Assembly (NCBI GenBank): GCA_044228685.1
Contig: JBGAUL010000008.1
Coordinates: 76,151-140,150 of the forward strand
DNA from: JBBATK01 sp044228685
GTDB taxonomy: Bacteria; Bacteroidota; Ignavibacteria; Kapaibacteriales; NICIL-2
Direction: 5' to 3'
DNA length: 64,000 bases
Shown here piece by piece: positions 17,687-27,203 of this stretch; position 1 is the stretch's first letter; each line of letters opens with the position of its first letter. The position numbers and the translations under genes are program-made. The notes under the pieces were generated by a model. That model saw nothing but the letters and a program-made list of their open reading frames with translations, was not told the DNA's origin and did not search any database.

Positions 17687-18122
17687 GATTCGTGCAATTA
17701 TCAAAGGCAAGCGTATAGCGTCATTCGACTTCGGAATGAAGCGCATTGGCTGGGCGGTCTGCGACGAGATGCACATTACAACCTCGCCAAAAGGGGTTTT
17801 ATATAGAACTGAAGATGATTTCTGGGAAATGTTGCTGGCAGGACTCGTCCGTGAACGAGTATCAGCCTGTATTGTAGGCATTCCCTATCGTTTGGATAGT
17901 CAGCAAAGCAAAATAATAGAGGCAATACGGACGTTTATAGAAGAACTGAAGAAGCGAAGCGGTCTGGTTGTTCTTGAAGTCGATGAAGCATTTTCATCCC
18001 GTAGAGCGGTCGAGACGATGATTCAAATCGGCGTGCCTAAACTAAAGCGACGTGAAAAGGAACGCACGGATGAGATAGCGGCGGCGATAATACTGAGAGA
18101 TTTCTTAGCGGAGTACGAATGA
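17673..18122 (+). CDS. ruvX: Pre-16S rRNA processing/Holliday-junction resolvase-like nuclease
   Basis: A 149-residue YqgF/RuvX protein with an RNase-H fold. The catalytic aspartate lies in IASFDFGMKRIGWAVCD, with VGIPYR, VDEAFSSRRA and RTDEIAAAIILRDFL as later family motifs. In E. coli the family matures the 5' end of 16S rRNA. The start overlaps the kinase gene by 14 bases and its stop overlaps the next start (ATGA), so the four genes from ispF to the GWxTD gene are translationally coupled. Confidence 0.92.
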   Translation: MSADEIRAIIKGKRIASFDFGMKRIGWAVCDEMHITTSPKGVLYRTEDDFWEMLLAGLVRERVSACIVGIPYRLDSQQSKIIEAIRTFIEELKKRSGLVVLEVDEAFSSRRAVETMIQIGVPKLKRREKERTDEIAAAIILRDFLAEYE

Positions 18123-19456
18123 GAGTTTTATGCATAGTGTTGAGTTCTTTGTTGCTAGCGACAGTGGCAAAGGCACAAGTACCGCCACAAGCAGTAGCAC
18201 CTGCTCCGCGAAGTGATTTCTTTTGCGATGCGAGTTTCACAACGACCTCCGGAACTTCTGAATTGCAGGCACTCGTCGTGTTTCGATTAAGCAACGAGCT
18301 CTTGAATTTTATCACTGAAACTCGTTCCGGCACTTCACGCTATCAAGCTCCCTATTCGATCGTTATTGAGTGCACTGATACAAGCGGCGTAATTCGTCAA
18401 AGTCGACAACTCTTCGATACTATTCGTTGCGACAAATTCGATCAGACCAATTCAACTGCGCTCAATGCGCTTCGGAGCATTTCCCTTGCCTTGAACTGGT
18501 CGGCTTATACCATAAACGTAGAAATTGAACAGCGTGAAGTTACAGTAGCACGCTGGCGCTCACGACTGTTGCGTCCATCACCTATCAACCAACTTCGTCT
18601 TATGGCTCCGCCGCTCTTCGCAAAACAGGTCGCTAGCACTAGTATAGATTTCGTTCCCGGTAGTGGCGGCTTTGAGTTTCGTTCTGAGAATGTAAGCGCG
18701 GTGTTCAGTTGCTCTGACATTTCTTCATCCGACAAATGGCAGTTTTCCTGCAAACGTATTGGCATGAAGGATGAGTTTTTTAGCTCGAGCAGCTCTGAGT
18801 TCAGCGGTAATTGCTCGATCAAGCGACATGTTTTGATTGCGCCCGGTGATCATGATCGACTTACGCAAAATTGCAGCTTTGCCCTATCTGATGCGCCCCA
18901 AGGAGTCAATGCTGGACTGATCATAGCTGACTTAGAAAGCGCGACCTTAGCACCCGGTAGTTATCAATTGAAATTATTCAAGAGCGGCTCGAAAGACACG
19001 CTGACTACGGATGTTGAATGTCGTTGGATGAATATTCCGCTGAGTTTTCGCAATATCACTTATGCCCTGCACCTCATGAGCTACATCGCGTCTGAAGCTG
19101 ACTGCGACAAGCTTAGCGACGGAAGTGAAAAAGAATGTCGCAAGAAACTCATTACTTGGTGGAAGAAGTTCGATCCAACGCCCAACACTCTCTATAACGA
19201 AGCAATGATGGCCTTCTTTAGAAGGGCTGATGAAGCACGCTTGAACTACATGAATGCTGTCGAGCCGGATGGATCTCGTACAGAGCGTGGTAAGGTCTAC
19301 ATCCTCTACGGCAGTCCGACTTCATTGGAAGTAAAGCAACAGCCAGGTGGTGTTTCAAAGGAAGTGTGGACCTATCAAAACAAGGTGAAGAAGAAGATTA
19401 CCTTCGAGACTGATCATAATAATGTCTTTCGCGTCGTCCGAGTTGATATTTTGTAA
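18119..19456 (+). CDS. Secreted GWxTD-domain protein
   Basis: A 445-residue exported protein (signal peptide MRVLCIVLSSLLLATVAKAQ). The last 140 residues form the GWxTD domain found in Bacteroidota, Chlorobiota and Acidobacteriota: WWKKFDPTPNTLYNEAMMAF, FFRRADEARLNYM, then RTERGKVYILYGSPTSLE. The name-giving motif is degenerate, reading GSRTE instead of GWxTD. The front 290 residues are beta-rich and unassigned. It overlaps ruvX by four bases and meets a convergent ABC permease gene eight bases after its stop. Confidence 0.83.
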   Translation: MRVLCIVLSSLLLATVAKAQVPPQAVAPAPRSDFFCDASFTTTSGTSELQALVVFRLSNELLNFITETRSGTSRYQAPYSIVIECTDTSGVIRQSRQLFDTIRCDKFDQTNSTALNALRSISLALNWSAYTINVEIEQREVTVARWRSRLLRPSPINQLRLMAPPLFAKQVASTSIDFVPGSGGFEFRSENVSAVFSCSDISSSDKWQFSCKRIGMKDEFFSSSSSEFSGNCSIKRHVLIAPGDHDRLTQNCSFALSDAPQGVNAGLIIADLESATLAPGSYQLKLFKSGSKDTLTTDVECRWMNIPLSFRNITYALHLMSYIASEADCDKLSDGSEKECRKKLITWWKKFDPTPNTLYNEAMMAFFRRADEARLNYMNAVEPDGSRTERGKVYILYGSPTSLEVKQQPGGVSKEVWTYQNKVKKKITFETDHNNVFRVVRVDIL

Positions 19457-19464
19457 GGTCTCGC

Positions 19465-20613
19465 TTATTTCAGCTTGACTGACCTATACGTACCACCCGA
19501 TTGTGTGCGTTGTGTGAATTGACGCAGCGCAATCATCACCAGCAGACCCGTTGCTCCCAGCGAAATGGCATAGAGCAAAATGCTCTCAACTGTGCCAAGG
19601 TCTTGATGCAAGCAGCGTGACATACCAAGACTATATCCCGAATACAATGGAATCCATTTCAACACTGACAAGACAGGTGATGCGTGCTGGGAAACCGTAC
19701 TGAGCATCAACGTTAGTGGTATAATCAGCGCCAAGGTGGTTAGAGTAGATGCACTCTGCGCGCTTGCCTCAGTTTCAATCGAGGCTGCCAACAAGAGATA
19801 GAGTGCGCTGAAAACAAGGAAGCAGAGAAATGCGTGTATCGCAACAACAATCGCGATAGATGTAAACTGCAAATCAAAAATTTGGGTTGTGGCAATACTG
19901 ATGACGGTGATCCACAGCACACAATGCACTATACCGACGGCTACGATGCTTAAGTACTTACCGAAGATGAATTCAGCCGGGGATGATGAAGAAACGACGA
20001 CATCCAGCAAACGACTCTGACGCTCTTCGAACATGGATCGTACCAGGAGTTGACCGGTACCACTACTCATCGTCATGCTGAGAATGTTTAGCGCAATGAG
20101 ACTCAAGAGCATGAGCACTTGCGACGACTCGTCTTTACCCTCTTCTGCTTTCTCAATGCTCTTCACTGATTCAGCATGAATACTTGTACAGTAGTCAAGA
20201 GCGGCTGCAGTTATGGCACCAAGATCTTCATTCTTCGTGCTGTTGCTCAATACCTGTACGACAACGCTTCCGTTCACTCGTCGAATGTCGAGCAAAGCGT
20301 CAAAGTGATGATTATCGAGCAGCTCACGCGGCTGTATCGGCACATAGAGAAAACGCGCCTGTCCGCTTGGGCTGTTATAGTGCTCGGCGAAGTATCTCGA
20401 CAACGAAGCGCCGTACATTTCGGTATAGTCGACGAAACCGATGGTTTGTGTTTGATGCTCCGACGTGGACTTGTGAAGAGAATGACGAAGCGGATAGAAT
20501 GTCGTGACGATTGTCAGGAGTGGCGACAAGACCAACATGAAAACCAGTACCGGGGAGCGCATCCGCTGCCTAAACTCAAATGACGCAATGATCCCCAGTC
20601 GGCGTAGGTTCAT
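19465..20613 (-). CDS. ABC-2 type transporter permease (NatB-like)
   Basis: A 382-residue membrane protein. One helix near residue 20-40 is followed by a soluble loop of about 130 residues and then five or six helices in the C-terminal half, including MTMSSGTGQLLVRSMFEERQ and the segment RLLDVVVSSSSPAEFIFGK that is characteristic of ABC-2 exporters of the NatB type. The start overlaps the stop of the upstream gene by four bases. No ATPase gene is adjacent on either side, so its nucleotide-binding partner must be elsewhere. Substrate unknown. Confidence 0.8.
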   Translation of the reverse strand: MNLRRLGIIASFEFRQRMRSPVLVFMLVLSPLLTIVTTFYPLRHSLHKSTSEHQTQTIGFVDYTEMYGASLSRYFAEHYNSPSGQARFLYVPIQPRELLDNHHFDALLDIRRVNGSVVVQVLSNSTKNEDLGAITAAALDYCTSIHAESVKSIEKAEEGKDESSQVLMLLSLIALNILSMTMSSGTGQLLVRSMFEERQSRLLDVVVSSSSPAEFIFGKYLSIVAVGIVHCVLWITVISIATTQIFDLQFTSIAIVVAIHAFLCFLVFSALYLLLAASIETEASAQSASTLTTLALIIPLTLMLSTVSQHASPVLSVLKWIPLYSGYSLGMSRCLHQDLGTVESILLYAISLGATGLLVMIALRQFTQRTQSGGTYRSVKLK

Positions 20614-21005
20614 GAACGTGGTTCCCAGTCTAATCCCTCGCAAGGAATGTATTCATTCGTCACATGCTCGTCGTAACGAAAACAGGTCTGACCAGTGCGA
20701 TTGAAATGCTTGCATTGTCCGCAGAGGGTGCTTAAGGTCATTTCCTCAATATGCTCATTGAACACATGATACTGCCTGTAAGCAGGATAAGCAACATAGC
20801 CCCAGAGCATGATAAGTGTAATGAGATAGGTGCTTTCATCGCCACGCCAATTCCACAACAAGAAACCAAAGACGATGGTGATGAGTGCTCGCATCAGCGC
20901 GCCACTCACAATTGAGCCCGTGGTAAATCGCGGAGCTCCATCGTTGTGTTGCAGTCCTTGGCGAAGGAGTATTTGATCAAAAGTAAAATCGAGCATGTTC
21001 AGCAC
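20610..21005 (-). CDS. Small membrane protein with cysteine-rich C-terminus, unknown
   Basis: A 131-residue protein with two hydrophobic segments (about residues 33-50 and 59-76) and a C-terminal soluble tail containing CGQCKHFNRTGQTC and a fifth cysteine in YIPCEGLDW. The CxxC-x10-C spacing could bind a metal or form disulphides. It overlaps the ABC-2 permease gene by four bases, so the two are produced together. I recognise no named family. Confidence 0.6.
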   Translation of the reverse strand: MLNMLDFTFDQILLRQGLQHNDGAPRFTTGSIVSGALMRALITIVFGFLLWNWRGDESTYLITLIMLWGYVAYPAYRQYHVFNEHIEEMTLSTLCGQCKHFNRTGQTCFRYDEHVTNEYIPCEGLDWEPRS

Positions 21006-21124
21006 CTCAGTGATACAAAGATAGAAACTGTTAGGAGGCGCAATTGCACGATGCTATGCCCGCCTTGGCGACAAAGACCTCACGATCTTCATTCTTCTCG
21101 TCGATCCTGTGATGTACGAAAGAG

Positions 21125-21132
21125 TATTTTTG
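21125..21132 (+). promoter_or_regulatory. Candidate -7 element (TATTTTTG) upstream of the FG-GAP protein gene
   Basis: TATTTTTG fits the TAnnTTTG pattern and lies 22 bases before the chosen ATG, leaving room for the AGGGGA ribosome site. The upstream -33 box is not convincing. Confidence 0.35.
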
Positions 21133-21154
21133 TACATCACTAGGGGAAATGTCT

Positions 21155-24100
21155 ATGAAAGCAATACTGTCTGCTCTTCAAAGCTGTGTTATAGTGCTTG
21201 TCGTTGCGATCTGCAGCACTGCGACTCCAAAGCTCTATGCTACTGAGTTCACGGTCAAAGTCGACAACGACGTCGCAAACGGACACAATACCGCTTGCCT
21301 TACAGGCTGGGAAGAAACCATGATGCTCTCTGTTAATGCACCATGTCTCATCAAAAAAATCAGCGTGTACTATGACGGCACGACTGCAAACGATGACACA
21401 CTCTGGATTGTTGGCGATCCATCCGAAGGAGCAGTGCCTCCGTCGAGTTGGGTATGGCCATACAATGTACTGGGCTCTGCGCACGTAGTTCATTACGACG
21501 GAAAGCCCGGATGGCGCGTCATTGACGTGAGTGCCGATAGCATTCGAAAAGACGGATATGACAGACTTGTCGTGCAACATCGTGTGCAAGAGAACGGACC
21601 CTGGTTTGGCATCGATAATAATGGTCGCGTCTCCCCTTCTTTCCTGCTTGACCCTGCGCCAAATCCAAACTTTTACAACATCGCCGGAACCTTGTACTAT
21701 TACTCTAGCGGTGACTTTATGGTACGGGCAATTGTTGAGTATGAGCAGCAGAAGTCAGATGGAAGTCCGGCTGCCCAACCTGAGCCAACTCTTGTCGATG
21801 TTACCAAAGAGGTCGGTATGATCAACGCAAGCAACGCTGTTTTTGGATCAGCGCGCGTTAGTGTCGTTGATTACGATAATGATGGCTGGGACGATGTCAT
21901 GGTTGGAAGTACACTCTACCACAACAATCACGGTGTATTCGAGAAAGTTCAGACATCGATTGTTGCCGGCGGTGGAAGTGTTTGGGGAGATTTCGACAAT
22001 GATGGTTATATCGATTGCTACGCCGTCAATGGAGGCGCAGGAGATAAAATCTACCGTCAGCTTCCGGATCACAGCTTTGTGGACGTTACAGCATCGACCA
22101 AGATCACAAATCCCGCACCAACAGTCACTCCGATGTGTATTGAATTCAACAACGACTCGAAGCTTGACCTCTTTATTGCTAACGGACGTACAGCAGACTC
22201 TCAAGGAAACGAGACCTACTTTGATGACAAATTGTGGTTGAATAACGGAGACGGAACGTTCAAAGACATCACGGTAAGCAGTGGCATTACTGCAGCTGAA
22301 CACAAGAACTACAACAACAGTCCAATGGACTGCTGGGCTGCATCTCCAGGAGATTATAACGGAGATGGCTTGGTGGACATCTTTGTCGCTGACTACCGTC
22401 TTATGCCCGACCGACTCTACAAGAACAACGGAGACCTTACATTCAGCGATGTCAGTGAGTCAACAGGTACTATCGGCGTACCAACTGCTCAAGCCGGTTA
22501 CTTTGGTCATGGAGCTGGTTGTGATTGGGGTGATTTCGACAACGACGGAGACCTCGATCTCATCGTTGGCAACCTTGGTCATCCTGACTCTCGGGGCGCA
22601 GTTTCAAATCCCTCTCTGATCTTTCGCAACGATGGAAATGTGTTTACTGAAGTGCATCAGAAAATGGGTCTGAAGTTTTTTGAAATGAACTTCGGCGCAA
22701 TGTGGCTCGATCTAAACTGCGATGGCTTCTTGGATCTCTTTCATTGTCAATATGCTTACAACGCACCGGCTCAAGACGGCGCCTATCGTCGATCACGCAC
22801 TTATCTCAATCAAGGTCCGTCGAAATCCTTTGCTATGAAGGACATCACCTGGTCCAGCGGCGCGGCAATCCATGGTGCGTGGACCTGCGCGCGACTAGAC
22901 TATGACAATGACGGCGACGAGGATATCATTGCTGCTTCCCCTACCGATGCCATCCGGGTATTTCGCAATGACATGAAACGTGAAGGACAATGGCTTGAAC
23001 TTTCGTGGCCTCCAGCGCCATCGAGCTCGGCAGTGAACTCCAACATGTACGGCGCACGTGTGACGGTGTATTGCGGCTCCGATCATTACATGCGTGAACT
23101 CTCCGGTGGCGGATATGGTTCAACAGCTTCGCAGAACTCCAACGTATTGCACTTTGGTTTGGCTAATCATCAGACTATCGACAGCGTCGTGGTTCGTCGT
23201 GGCGCAACTGTCCTTCAACGTTGGAATGCTCTTCACGTTAATACTCGCTATGCACTGCCGCTAACACAAAGTCAAGCTCCGGTCGCGATTCTCACGACCC
23301 CACAGCTTCAGTTCCCAACGAACAACTCAATTTCAAATCCACAACAACTGCAGTTGAACTGGACGGCTTGCGGAACAGCTGCGAGTTATCAGATCCAGCT
23401 TGCAGATAACGCTGCTTTAAAGGCTTCGTTGGTATTTGAGAATAACGACGGTAGTATTACGTCCAGTCAGTCGCTGATCAACGGTGCGACCTATTTCTGG
23501 CGAGTACGAAGTTGTTCTGTAAGTCCCTTTGACTCAAGCAAGGCAAGTCCGTGGTCAACCACATTTGCATTTAGCGTTGGCATCCCCAAACCATCGGTTC
23601 CTGTACTGCTCTCACCTGCTAACGGCACCGTCAATTTCAAACCAAAACCACTGGGACTCTTGAACTGGAATTCATCTGTGTACATTTCAAAGATTCAACC
23701 CGAGCTTCGGTATCACGTTCAAGTTTCCGAAGACTCTACGTTCACAATGTTGTTCCGTGATACCAGTGGTCTTAGCGCTCGTTCACTTTCAATGAAAGGC
23801 GCTAAAGGAAGCACCAAGTATTGGTGGCGCGTACGAGCCGAGAATGATGGTGGTGCAACTGATTGGAGTAGCGTGTGGACGTTGACCACAATTGCAGAGG
23901 TCAGTGGACTGGAGAATGGAAGTACTGATGAGGCTTCATTGCAGGTCTACCCTCTTCCTGCTTCAAACATCATACACATCAATGCAAGCTGCGAGTCTGG
24001 CGTTGCATCACGTCTCGAGATACACAGCGAAGACGGTCGTTTAGTCTACAAACGAGATTTCAACGACTGTGCGAATGCAAGACTTGAGCTTGATGTTCCG

Positions 24101-24187
24101 GTTGCGAGCTGGGCTACAGGATTATACACTTGTAGCGTTCATTCTAGCAGCGAAACACGATACAGTAAGATTCAGATCATTCACTAA
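21155..24187 (+). CDS. T9SS-exported FG-GAP/VCBS propeller protein with ASPIC/UnbV domain
   Basis: A 1,010-residue secreted protein. After a signal peptide (MKAILSALQSCVIVLVVAIC), FG-GAP/VCBS repeats with calcium-loop signatures such as DYDNDGWDDVMVG, DFDNDGYIDCYAVN and DFDNDGDLDLIVGN span about residues 225-610 and should form a beta-propeller. An ASPIC/UnbV domain follows (ARVTVYCGSDHYMRELSGGG to about 700), then two fibronectin-like domains, then a type A T9SS C-terminal sorting domain from about 928 (LQVYPLPASNIIHI ... GLYTCSVH). It should be displayed on or released from the outer surface. I prefer the second ATG, which sits eight bases after AGGGGA; an ATG two codons earlier is possible. 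Confidence 0.9.
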   Translation: MKAILSALQSCVIVLVVAICSTATPKLYATEFTVKVDNDVANGHNTACLTGWEETMMLSVNAPCLIKKISVYYDGTTANDDTLWIVGDPSEGAVPPSSWVWPYNVLGSAHVVHYDGKPGWRVIDVSADSIRKDGYDRLVVQHRVQENGPWFGIDNNGRVSPSFLLDPAPNPNFYNIAGTLYYYSSGDFMVRAIVEYEQQKSDGSPAAQPEPTLVDVTKEVGMINASNAVFGSARVSVVDYDNDGWDDVMVGSTLYHNNHGVFEKVQTSIVAGGGSVWGDFDNDGYIDCYAVNGGAGDKIYRQLPDHSFVDVTASTKITNPAPTVTPMCIEFNNDSKLDLFIANGRTADSQGNETYFDDKLWLNNGDGTFKDITVSSGITAAEHKNYNNSPMDCWAASPGDYNGDGLVDIFVADYRLMPDRLYKNNGDLTFSDVSESTGTIGVPTAQAGYFGHGAGCDWGDFDNDGDLDLIVGNLGHPDSRGAVSNPSLIFRNDGNVFTEVHQKMGLKFFEMNFGAMWLDLNCDGFLDLFHCQYAYNAPAQDGAYRRSRTYLNQGPSKSFAMKDITWSSGAAIHGAWTCARLDYDNDGDEDIIAASPTDAIRVFRNDMKREGQWLELSWPPAPSSSAVNSNMYGARVTVYCGSDHYMRELSGGGYGSTASQNSNVLHFGLANHQTIDSVVVRRGATVLQRWNALHVNTRYALPLTQSQAPVAILTTPQLQFPTNNSISNPQQLQLNWTACGTAASYQIQLADNAALKASLVFENNDGSITSSQSLINGATYFWRVRSCSVSPFDSSKASPWSTTFAFSVGIPKPSVPVLLSPANGTVNFKPKPLGLLNWNSSVYISKIQPELRYHVQVSEDSTFTMLFRDTSGLSARSLSMKGAKGSTKYWWRVRAENDGGATDWSSVWTLTTIAEVSGLENGSTDEASLQVYPLPASNIIHINASCESGVASRLEIHSEDGRLVYKRDFNDCANARLELDVPVASWATGLYTCSVHSSSETRYSKIQIIH

Positions 24188-24210
24188 ACACTGTCCTACA
24201 CAGAAATCAC

Positions 24211-25140
24211 GTGGAGCCTAGTCCTCTCTTTCACGAAATATCTCGCTTACGCACCGAGCTCAACAATCATCGCACCACAGCGATTGATCGTATGTCGACC
24301 CAAGGCATATTGGAAACGATCAATGAAGAAGATGCCTTGGTTGCATTGGCTGTTCGAGAGGTTATACCAAACATCACAATAGCAGTTGATGCTATCGTTC
24401 AGTCGTTTCGTTCGGGTGGACGACTTTTCTACGTTGGCGCGGGTACCAGCGGACGTCTTGGAGTGCTGGATGCCTCAGAGTGTCCGCCTACTTTTGGCGT
24501 AAGCCACACAATGGTTCAAGGCATTATTGCAGGCGGCGATGCTGCTATGTTTCGAGCGCAAGAAGGCGTTGAAGATTCTCGCGAATTGGGTGCGAAGGTT
24601 ATTGAGGAGCATGGCTTGACCAGCGCAGATGTACTCTGCGGAATTGCCGCATCGGGTCGTACACCATTTGTACGTGCTGCGCTCGAGTCCGCAAAGAACA
24701 ACGGCATTTACACCATCCTCGTTACGACGAATCATCCGGAACAAGTGAAAGAACTTGGCGTTGCTGTTGACTGTCTTATTGCACCGCAGACCGGACCGGA
24801 AGTCATTGCCGGGTCTACTCGCTTGAAGTCCGGTACTGCCCAGAAGATGATTCTAAACATGCTCACCACTGCCTCAATGATTCGTATCGGCAAGACACTT
24901 GGTAACGTGATGGTTGATCTGCGATTGAGCAACGATAAGTTGGTGGAACGCGCGCGAAAGATCATTATGACGACCTGCGACGTGAATTATGCGACGGCAA
25001 GCAGCACGCTACAGCAAGCCGGTGACAGCGTCAAGGTTGCGATCGTTATGCTAAAAAAGTCGTGCGATGCTGATCATGCCAAGCGACTTTTGGATGCATC
25101 GGACGGATTTATCTACAAGGCAGTTGAGACCACTCAATAG
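24211..25140 (+). CDS. murQ: N-acetylmuramic acid 6-phosphate etherase
   Basis: Cleaves the lactyl ether of MurNAc-6-phosphate in peptidoglycan recycling; 309 residues with a SIS domain. Diagnostic motifs are STQGILETINEEDALVALAV, YVGAGTSGRLGVLDASECPP (with the catalytic glutamate in SEC), GGDAAMFRAQEGVEDS and AGSTRLKSGTAQKMILNML. The start is GTG at the position where the family begins; the next ATG is inside the conserved region. No amgK, anmK or murP lies alongside. Confidence 0.93.
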   Translation: MEPSPLFHEISRLRTELNNHRTTAIDRMSTQGILETINEEDALVALAVREVIPNITIAVDAIVQSFRSGGRLFYVGAGTSGRLGVLDASECPPTFGVSHTMVQGIIAGGDAAMFRAQEGVEDSRELGAKVIEEHGLTSADVLCGIAASGRTPFVRAALESAKNNGIYTILVTTNHPEQVKELGVAVDCLIAPQTGPEVIAGSTRLKSGTAQKMILNMLTTASMIRIGKTLGNVMVDLRLSNDKLVERARKIIMTTCDVNYATASSTLQQAGDSVKVAIVMLKKSCDADHAKRLLDASDGFIYKAVETTQ

Positions 25141-25236
25141 ATCATAGACAGATTGGTGTGATTTCTTTTGTATTAGCCTCAATGAGTGCGGACTTCATCC
25201 GTCAACTGTTCTTTATTGCGACAATTACCTCAGATC

Positions 25237-27051
25237 ATGGCAAAACGACGACAACACGATGATAGTCCTAAAGTCAAGCTAAGCTTCGGTCAACAGCGTA
25301 GCGAGTTCCTCTTCATCCTCTCCTTCTACAAGCAGTACCGATGGAAGGCTTTGATTGTGTTGCTCATCATGTTGATTTCCAACTCTATCTCACTGCTCTT
25401 TCCCAAGTTCATTGGCAATCTTCTTGACAGCATGAAGAGTCCGTCGATTACGCCGGACGTATGGTCATTGGTTAGCCTGCTGCTTGGATTGTTCTTGGTA
25501 CAAGCCGTCGTCAATTACTTCACCACAGTATCGCTTGCAACAATCACTGAAAACGTACTTGCTAAGCTACGAACCTCACTCTTCCAGCACATCCTTCGTT
25601 TGCCCATGAGCTTCTTTGGCGAGAAGCGCGTTGGTGAGTTGATGTCGAGGGTTAGTTCGGATGTCACACAAATTCAAGAGACATTTACATTCACCATGAT
25701 GCAGATGCTCCGTCAAGGCATCTTCTTGGTAGGGGGGATTGTGTTCATCGTCATGCGTAGCATCCGATTGACGACTCCGGTACTCATTACTTTGCCAATA
25801 TTGATTGTTATTGGTCTCGTGTTCGGACGTCGTTTGCGCGCATTGAGTACGCGCGTTCAAGACGTATTGGCTCAAGCAACGACAATCATCGAAGAAACTT
25901 TTCAGGCTATAGAGAGTGTGAAGAGTTACACCAATGAAGACTACGAAACGAAACGCTATTCAACGCAGATTTCTGAGTACGTTCGGCTTGCAATCAAAGG
26001 CGCTAAGCTGCGCTCTATCTTCTTTTCCTTCATCATGTTTGCCATGTTTGGCGGCATTGCAGGAGTGTTGAGTTATGGCGTGTACTTGGTGCACAACAAT
26101 GAGCTCACAATTGGCGATCTGTTGTCGTTTATACTATACTCCTTCTTCGTTGCCGGAGCACTCGGTTCATTTGCCGAACTCTTTGGTCAGATTCAGCGCA
26201 CACTCGGAGCGTCGGTGCGGGTACGAGAAATCCTTTCTGAAAAGGTCGAGACGAACAGTGCAGATGTAGTGCAACTGCAATCTCCAACCCTGCGAAGTAT
26301 TGAACTGAAGAATGTCAAATTCAGCTATCCATCACGTCCGGATATCTGGGCTTTAGACAATGTTTCCCTTCAAATCCAAGCCGGCTCGCGCGTAGCCTTT
26401 GTGGGTGAAAGCGGTGCTGGCAAGAGTACCACAGCAGCACTTTTGCAGAAGTTTTATAAACCCAATGAAGGTTCAATTTTCTTTGACAGCTACAATTCAG
26501 AAGAATTGAGTTTTGAAGAAGTTCGACAGAACATTGGAATTGTACCGCAGGACATCGTGCTGTTTGGATCGACGATTGGTGATAATATTCGCTATGGCAA
26601 AGTCGATGCGACCGACGACCAGGTATGGGAAGCGGCGCGACTGGCCAATGCCGAAGAATTCATTCGACAATTTCCGGAAGGATTGGAAACAAAAGTTGGC
26701 GAGCGTGGTGTGAAACTCTCCGGAGGCCAACGTCAGCGCATTGCCATTGCACGGGCGATTCTCAAGAATCCACCTATTCTCATCTTGGATGAAGCCACTT
26801 CTTCCTTGGATTCGCAATCAGAGCATCTTATCCAAGAAGCTTTGGAAAATCTCATGAAGGGTCGAACGACGATTATCATTGCGCATCGCTTGTCGACCAT
26901 TCGACGTTGCGATAATATCTTTGTGTTCAGCAAAGGACAGATAATTCAGCGTGGTACGCATGAAGAATTGCTGATGCAACCTTCGTCACTGTACGCACGT
27001 TTGTGTGAATTACAATTTGGAGCGCTGTCCGTAGTAAGCACTAAACCTTAA
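25237..27051 (+). CDS. ABC exporter, fused permease-ATPase (MsbA/ABCB type)
   Basis: A 604-residue half-transporter that should act as a homodimer or heterodimer in the inner membrane. The type IV exporter membrane domain (six helices, about residues 35-320) is followed by the nucleotide-binding domain: Walker A GESGAGKST, signature KLSGGQRQRIAIARA, Walker B ILILDEATSSLDSQ and the switch IIAHRLST. The intracellular coupling region MSRVSSDVTQIQETF is typical of B-family exporters for lipids, peptides or drugs. The chosen ATG begins MAKRRQHDDSPK; a GTG 51 bases upstream is an alternative. Substrate unknown. Confidence 0.92.
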   Translation: MAKRRQHDDSPKVKLSFGQQRSEFLFILSFYKQYRWKALIVLLIMLISNSISLLFPKFIGNLLDSMKSPSITPDVWSLVSLLLGLFLVQAVVNYFTTVSLATITENVLAKLRTSLFQHILRLPMSFFGEKRVGELMSRVSSDVTQIQETFTFTMMQMLRQGIFLVGGIVFIVMRSIRLTTPVLITLPILIVIGLVFGRRLRALSTRVQDVLAQATTIIEETFQAIESVKSYTNEDYETKRYSTQISEYVRLAIKGAKLRSIFFSFIMFAMFGGIAGVLSYGVYLVHNNELTIGDLLSFILYSFFVAGALGSFAELFGQIQRTLGASVRVREILSEKVETNSADVVQLQSPTLRSIELKNVKFSYPSRPDIWALDNVSLQIQAGSRVAFVGESGAGKSTTAALLQKFYKPNEGSIFFDSYNSEELSFEEVRQNIGIVPQDIVLFGSTIGDNIRYGKVDATDDQVWEAARLANAEEFIRQFPEGLETKVGERGVKLSGGQRQRIAIARAILKNPPILILDEATSSLDSQSEHLIQEALENLMKGRTTIIIAHRLSTIRRCDNIFVFSKGQIIQRGTHEELLMQPSSLYARLCELQFGALSVVSTKP

Positions 27052-27203
27052 ACGCTCGAGTAGTGTCTTAGGAAACAATGAACCGGACGTCAGAGAACTT
27101 GAGTCGAGTTTCCAAAACACATAAAGAACAGTCGATACAAAACATTATCGCCAACTGTTAAGCGCACGAATAATTTTTACTTGTTTCACTTTTATCACAA
27201 TCT

